Of a stretch of 21,585 nucleotides of DNA, positions 17,977 through 21,585 are shown piece by piece. The position numbers were made by a program, and so were the translations under genes. Each line of letters opens with the position of its first letter. Position 1 is the stretch's first letter. Location of the stretch: positions 1 through 21,585 of the forward strand of contig JABGQJ010000041.1 of NCBI GenBank assembly GCA_018648945.1, written 5' to 3'. Source of the stretch: Victivallales bacterium (GTDB lineage Bacteria > Verrucomicrobiota > Lentisphaeria > Oligosphaerales > Lenti-02). The notes under the pieces are model-generated. The model saw only the letters and a program-made list of their open reading frames with translations, did not search any database and was not told the origin of the DNA.

Positions 17977-18993
17977 CTAGCCCAGCAGCTTGGCCCGCAC
18001 ATCCTGCAAGGTGCTCTCGATGCCGGCGCGGAGATCGGCGATGATCTCACCCACCGATTCCTCGCGGTTGACCAGCCCGACGGACTGGCCGGCCATGAGG
18101 GAGCCTTGAGCCACATCACCGTCGCGGACGGCGCGTCGCAGGGCGCCCATCCAGAACCTCTCGACCTCCATCTGGGCTTCCTCCCGGTGGAGCTCGCCCG
18201 CATCGAGCTTGGCAATCAGGTCGAGCTGGAGGCGGGCAAACTCATCGAGCCCACCGTTGCGCAAGGCACGGACGGCGACGACGGGAAGGCGGCTGTCAAA
18301 CTGGGGAGTGGAGACGGCGTCGCGGGCGTTGGCCTTGCGGAATTTCTCCTTGAAGGCGGGGTGGGCGCAACTCTCGGTGGCCACGGCAAAGCGCGTGCCG
18401 AGCTGGACGCCTGCCGCCCCCATCAGGAACATGTGCGCGCACATGCGGCCGGTGGAAATGCCGCCAGCCACGAACACCGGCACGTCCTCGACCTCGAAAA
18501 GCACTTGCTGGAGAAGCACGGCGAGACTCACGTGCCCCACGTGACCGCCCGCCTCCATGCCCTCCAGGACCAGGGCATCCGCCCCATAGCGGACCATGCG
18601 CTTGGCAATGGAGAGGGTGGAGGCGAAACACATGACCTTCGCGCCTTGCTCCTTGACCAGGGCAATCTGCCGGGCGTTGGGAAAGCTGCCCGCGAAGACG
18701 ACGTACCTGGGCTTCAGCTGGACAAGCACGTCAAGCTGCTCCGGGAAGGCGGGGGCGATGGTCACGAGATTGACCGCAAAGGACCGGTCTGTGAGCACGC
18801 GCGTGCGCTCGATCTCCGCAGCCAGGATGTCGGCCGGGGCGTTGCCGCCAGCCAGGCAGCCAAAACCGCCCGCGTTGGCGACTGCAGCGACGAGCTGGGC
18901 GTCGCTGATCCAGGTCATGCCACCACAGAGGATGGGGACCTCGGTGCCGAGAAACTCACGGCCACGGGCGAAATAGCGGTCAGATATGTGCAT
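17977..18993 (-). CDS. Nitronate monooxygenase / FabK-family FMN flavoprotein
   Basis: 338 residues, usual length for the 2-nitropropane dioxygenase-like TIM-barrel family. Family signatures in order: PILCGGMTWISDA near the N-terminus, AVANAGGFGCLAGGNAP, TDRSFAVNLV, GADALVLEGMEAGGHVG (FMN and catalytic His region), VFVAGGISTGR and GAAGVQLGTRF (FMN phosphate binding). Nitronate monooxygenases oxidise nitronates; the related FabK is an NAD(P)H-dependent enoyl-ACP reductase, and the GGM-W, AGGNAP and EGMEAGGH segments resemble FabK at least as much. A role in acyl-chain reduction for the adjacent assembly line is conceivable but unproven, since the PKS has its own ER. It starts 7 bases after the phosphofructokinase stop, with AGTAGG overlapping that stop, so the two genes are probably co-transcribed. 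No membrane segment or signal peptide is apparent. Confidence 0.88.
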   Translation of the reverse strand: MHISDRYFARGREFLGTEVPILCGGMTWISDAQLVAAVANAGGFGCLAGGNAPADILAAEIERTRVLTDRSFAVNLVTIAPAFPEQLDVLVQLKPRYVVFAGSFPNARQIALVKEQGAKVMCFASTLSIAKRMVRYGADALVLEGMEAGGHVGHVSLAVLLQQVLFEVEDVPVFVAGGISTGRMCAHMFLMGAAGVQLGTRFAVATESCAHPAFKEKFRKANARDAVSTPQFDSRLPVVAVRALRNGGLDEFARLQLDLIAKLDAGELHREEAQMEVERFWMGALRRAVRDGDVAQGSLMAGQSVGLVNREESVGEIIADLRAGIESTLQDVRAKLLG

Positions 18994-19000
18994 GGGACGC

Positions 19001-20344
19001 CTACTGATCTTTCGGGTGAAGGTATTCTTCCTGGCGAGTCACCATGAGAACGCTCTGCCAGAGCTGGTCGCGGGGATCGATCTTGCGCCGGTCGCGCACT
19101 GCGAGGGCGATGGGGACGGCGACGAAGTGGTTGTGCCAGTCACCGACGACCACATCGGTCATCCCAGCCATGGCCATGTGCACGGCGTTCTGCGCCAAAT
19201 GGAGGCAGAATACGGCGTCGGTGCCCCGGGCAGCGACGGAGCGAATCGTGTAACTGGGGTCAAAGTACTTGACGGTGTGGTCCATCCCGCAGCCCGCCAT
19301 GTGCTCGCCAATCCGCTGCTTGAGGTAGAGCCCGATGTCCTTGTGAAGGTCGTTGCCGGAAGCGTCGATCTCGTCTTGGCCTGCAAGGAGTTCCTGCCCG
19401 GCCCCCTCGGCGACCACGACCACGGCATGGTGCTTGGCCGCCAGGCGACGCTCCAGGGCGGCCAGGAACCCGTTCTCGCCCTCAAGCTCGAAGTCGACCT
19501 CGGGAACGAGACAGAAGTTGACCACGGAATTGGCCAGGGTAGCACTGGCGGCGATGAAGCCGGAGTCGCGGCCCATGAGGCGCACTAGACCGACGCCGTT
19601 GTAGGCGCCTTTGGCCTCGTTGTGAGCGCAGCCGATCACCGGCGCGGAGTTATAGACGGCGGTCTCGTAGCCAAACGTCCGATCCATGAAATTCAGGTCG
19701 TTGTCGATGGTCTTGGGCACGCCGACCACGCTGATGCGCAAGCCGCGTTTCTCGGCCTCCTCGGCCACTTCGTGGGCGCACCGCTGGGTACCGTCCCCGC
19801 CGATGGCGAAGAGCACGTTGATGTTGTGCCGTTCGAGGGCGCGGACCATCACGTCGTTGGGCTGCTGTCCGCGGGAGCAGCCGAGAATCGAGCCACCCTC
19901 CTCATGGATCGAGTCCACGATTTCGGGATTCAGCATCGTCGGCTCGTGCCCGAACGCGGGATTCAGTCCCTCATAGCCATAGGGGATGCCGAAGATCGTG
20001 CGCACACCGTAGTTGTACCAAAGGGTGTTCACCAAGGCCTTGATGACGTCGTTGAGACCGGGGCAGAGGCCGCCACAGGTGACAATCCCGGCCCGGGTCC
20101 AGGCGGGGTCGTGGTAGATCCGACGGCGCGGGCCGGCGGGCACGAAGCCGGGGGGCTCCATCCCGGCCTGGACCAGGCCGCTGATCGTCTTGGTGTCGGA
20201 AAAGAGGGAGACCCGCAGTTCCTCGTCGGCGAAGGCGACCTCGCCAAGCGGCGAATCGACGGATTGCTCGCCGAGGTACGTCACATCGAAGTCACTCTTG
20301 TTCTTTGCGATCTCCTCGGCAGAGGCATTCAGCAATCTATACAT
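19001..20344 (-). CDS. 6-phosphofructokinase, long-form, predicted ATP-dependent
   Basis: 447 residues. Phosphorylates fructose 6-phosphate to fructose 1,6-bisphosphate in glycolysis. Signatures: GGLCPGLNDVIK (nucleotide or phosphoryl donor loop), IGGDGTQ with Gly185, VGVPKTIDND with Lys211 and the catalytic base Asp214, and GLVRLMGRDSGFIA. In this family Gly after GGD favours ATP while Asp favours pyrophosphate; Lys before TIDND is common in PPi enzymes but also in the ATP-using trypanosome and plant-type long forms. The N-terminal extension (about 85 residues before GGLCPG) fits that long clade. The start has AGGAA ten bases upstream. It is followed after 7 bases by the flavoprotein gene. 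It is a central-metabolism gene with no evident link to the lipopeptide line. PPi use is not strictly excluded. Confidence 0.93.
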   Translation of the reverse strand: MYRLLNASAEEIAKNKSDFDVTYLGEQSVDSPLGEVAFADEELRVSLFSDTKTISGLVQAGMEPPGFVPAGPRRRIYHDPAWTRAGIVTCGGLCPGLNDVIKALVNTLWYNYGVRTIFGIPYGYEGLNPAFGHEPTMLNPEIVDSIHEEGGSILGCSRGQQPNDVMVRALERHNINVLFAIGGDGTQRCAHEVAEEAEKRGLRISVVGVPKTIDNDLNFMDRTFGYETAVYNSAPVIGCAHNEAKGAYNGVGLVRLMGRDSGFIAASATLANSVVNFCLVPEVDFELEGENGFLAALERRLAAKHHAVVVVAEGAGQELLAGQDEIDASGNDLHKDIGLYLKQRIGEHMAGCGMDHTVKYFDPSYTIRSVAARGTDAVFCLHLAQNAVHMAMAGMTDVVVGDWHNHFVAVPIALAVRDRRKIDPRDQLWQSVLMVTRQEEYLHPKDQ

Positions 20345-20354
20345 GAGTCGTGGG

Positions 20355-20359
20355 TTCCT
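20355..20359 (-). promoter_or_regulatory. Ribosome binding site of the phosphofructokinase gene
   Basis: AGGAA ten bases before ATG 20344 on the minus strand; supports the chosen start. Confidence 0.5.
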
Positions 20360-20406
20360 GTGGATTCCAGCCAGGGGTGACGGAGCCGCTCGATCTGTCG
20401 CTCACA

Positions 20407-20436
20407 AGCGGCGTAATCTTGTGTTTCAGCGCCGCT
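20407..20436. repeat. Inverted repeat between glycosyltransferase and phosphofructokinase genes
   Basis: Seven-base perfect arms AGCGGCG and CGCCGCT flank a 16-base AT-richer loop. It lies 25-54 bases past the glycosyltransferase stop and 63 bases before the phosphofructokinase ATG. It could form an RNA hairpin or bind a dimeric regulator; there is no T-run for a classical terminator. In GC-rich DNA an arm of this length may be chance. Confidence 0.3.
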
Positions 20437-20460
20437 GATGCAAGCCACGACCAGACGGGT

Positions 20461-21585
20461 CTAGGCGGTGCCGTCTCTCAGCGTGCGGCAGCACTGCTGG
20501 TAGAAAGCCAAGTTGCGTTCGATCACCGGCCCCAGGGCAAACTGGCTGCGGGCCTTGCGGGCGGCCGCCTGGCCAAGCCCGGCAGCGAACTCGCGGTCAA
20601 GCAGAATGCGCAGCAGAGCTTCGGCAATGCTATCGGGCTCGTGGGGGTTGACCAGCAACCCCTCCTCGCCATCGCGCAGGAGCTCGGGGCCACTGCCGTA
20701 CCGCGTGAAGACCAGCGGGCAGCCGCACCACATCGCTTCGGCAGCGGCCATGCCAAAGGCCTCGTAGTGGGAAGGGAGAACCACGGCGGCGGCCCGGGAG
20801 TAGGCGCGAGCCAGGGCCTCCCGGGGAACATGCCCCCGGATCTCAACCCCCAAATCCGCCGGCTGGCGCAACTGGTCCTTGATCCACTGGCTCACGGTCC
20901 CCCCGGTGCGGAGGGAGCTGTCCCGGCCGAACAGAAGCAGCCGGGCCGCCGGGAAGGTGCGACGCACACGCGGCCAGATCCGGATGAGCTCGCATACCCC
21001 CTTGCGCTCGGAAAGCCCGCCAGAGTAGACGATCACGGGCGGGCGCTCGGGCTCCCAGGAAGGCGTTCCCAGGCCGGAGACTGGATTGGGGATCACCGCG
21101 CAGGGCTGGGGGGCGTTGAGCAGACGCTCGGTCACCAGCCGGGCAACAGACGCGCTGACAGCACAGAGAACGTCCGCCCGCTGGGCACCCCTCCGCTCGA
21201 ACCATTGGGAGACGCCCGAGGGGGCCGGGGCGATCGGCGAGGTGCGGGCGGCATGGGTGCCGTGCACACGCACGATGACCGGGACCGGCAAACGCCCCCA
21301 GGCAGCGACAAGACCGCGCGCCAGTGGTGCATCCACCACATCGATCTCCCCCGCTCTGGACCATCTCCGGACCAAGCGCCAGAGCCGATAGCGAGCCCAG
21401 ATTCCGCCGCCCCGGAAGAAGGGCACTGGCACCCGGTGGATGGTGACTCCGTTGCGCTCTTCCCACGCTGGCGAGTGACCACCGCGGTCGAGCAGCCCGG
21501 CGACCCGCACCTCGTGCCCGGCCGCCGCCAGCCCCTCGGCGAGGGACTGGGTGACCACGCCCTCGCCACCGGCAATGGTGGGTCC
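20461..21585 (-). CDS. Glycosyltransferase family 4, 5' end outside window
   Basis: The frame is open to the window edge, 374 visible residues. The beginning reads GPTIAGGEGVVTQSLAEGL then GHEVRV, the GT-B N-terminal acceptor domain with the GG loop, so the true start lies upstream and an internal GTG at 21558 is unlikely to be it. The C-terminal Rossmann domain has VYSGGLSERKGV, then the EX7E motif E275-AFGMAAAE283, followed by GSGPELLRDGEEGLLVNP, all typical of retaining GT4 enzymes that use nucleotide sugars. No signal peptide or membrane segment is visible in this part. Likely roles are polysaccharide, lipopolysaccharide or glycolipid assembly; the sugar and acceptor cannot be inferred. 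It lies 116 bases upstream of the phosphofructokinase gene. I see no reason in sequence to link it to the lipopeptide, though glycosylation cannot be excluded. Confidence 0.93.
   Translation of the reverse strand, partial: GPTIAGGEGVVTQSLAEGLAAAGHEVRVAGLLDRGGHSPAWEERNGVTIHRVPVPFFRGGGIWARYRLWRLVRRWSRAGEIDVVDAPLARGLVAAWGRLPVPVIVRVHGTHAARTSPIAPAPSGVSQWFERRGAQRADVLCAVSASVARLVTERLLNAPQPCAVIPNPVSGLGTPSWEPERPPVIVYSGGLSERKGVCELIRIWPRVRRTFPAARLLLFGRDSSLRTGGTVSQWIKDQLRQPADLGVEIRGHVPREALARAYSRAAAVVLPSHYEAFGMAAAEAMWCGCPLVFTRYGSGPELLRDGEEGLLVNPHEPDSIAEALLRILLDREFAAGLGQAAARKARSQFALGPVIERNLAFYQQCCRTLRDGTA

Noticed and set aside
21556..21558. GTG as the glycosyltransferase start
   Set aside because: Nine further in-frame codons to the window edge encode the conserved GPTIAGGEG loop, so translation must begin further upstream.

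Overview
This is a GC-rich bacterial window with seven protein-coding genes, all on the minus strand. Transcription therefore runs from high to low coordinates, and the window is cut inside a gene at both ends. GC-rich third codon positions, short Shine-Dalgarno sites and helical docking tails of the kind known from myxobacterial and cyanobacterial PKS proteins point to a high-GC bacterium, perhaps a proteobacterium. The lineage cannot be fixed from this sequence.

Right part (about 17977-21585). In transcription order this holds a family-4 glycosyltransferase with its 5' end outside the window, a long-form 6-phosphofructokinase with an ATP-type signature, and an FMN-dependent nitronate monooxygenase/FabK-family flavoprotein. 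The last two are 7 bases apart and look co-transcribed. A 247-base gap (17730-17976) with one candidate promoter separates them from the biosynthetic genes.

Left part (1-17729). This is the start of a lipopeptide assembly line with genes in the order of chemistry. It begins with a fatty acyl-AMP ligase fused to an ACP. Next is a complete, fully reducing, malonyl-type PKS module (KS-AT-DH-psiKR-ER-KR-ACP). Then comes an unusual second PKS protein (KS-AT-PCP-sulfotransferase), followed by an NRPS (C-A-PCP-C-A...) that runs off the window at base 1. The first A domain carries a ten-residue code that I read as DVGEIGSIDK, the published ornithine code. The inferred early intermediate is a fatty acid activated as acyl-AMP, lengthened by at least one reduced C2 unit and then joined to ornithine.

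The most interesting object is the second PKS protein. Its KS keeps the active-site Cys but has Gln in place of the His of the HGTGT motif. Its AT has lost the catalytic Ser (GHSxGE reads GRGLGE) and about 100 residues, including the HAFH subdomain. Its carrier domain looks like an NRPS PCP, and a PAPS-type sulfotransferase domain is fused after it. I read this as a non-elongating relay module that parks the acyl chain on a PCP next to a tailoring sulfotransferase before handing it to the NRPS. Domain order and residue changes are seen directly; the relay role and the sulfation chemistry are inference.

I saw no tRNA, rRNA, CRISPR array or insertion sequence. No phosphopantetheinyl transferase, thioesterase, exporter or regulator lies in the window. 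No gene-free stretch exceeds 300 bases.
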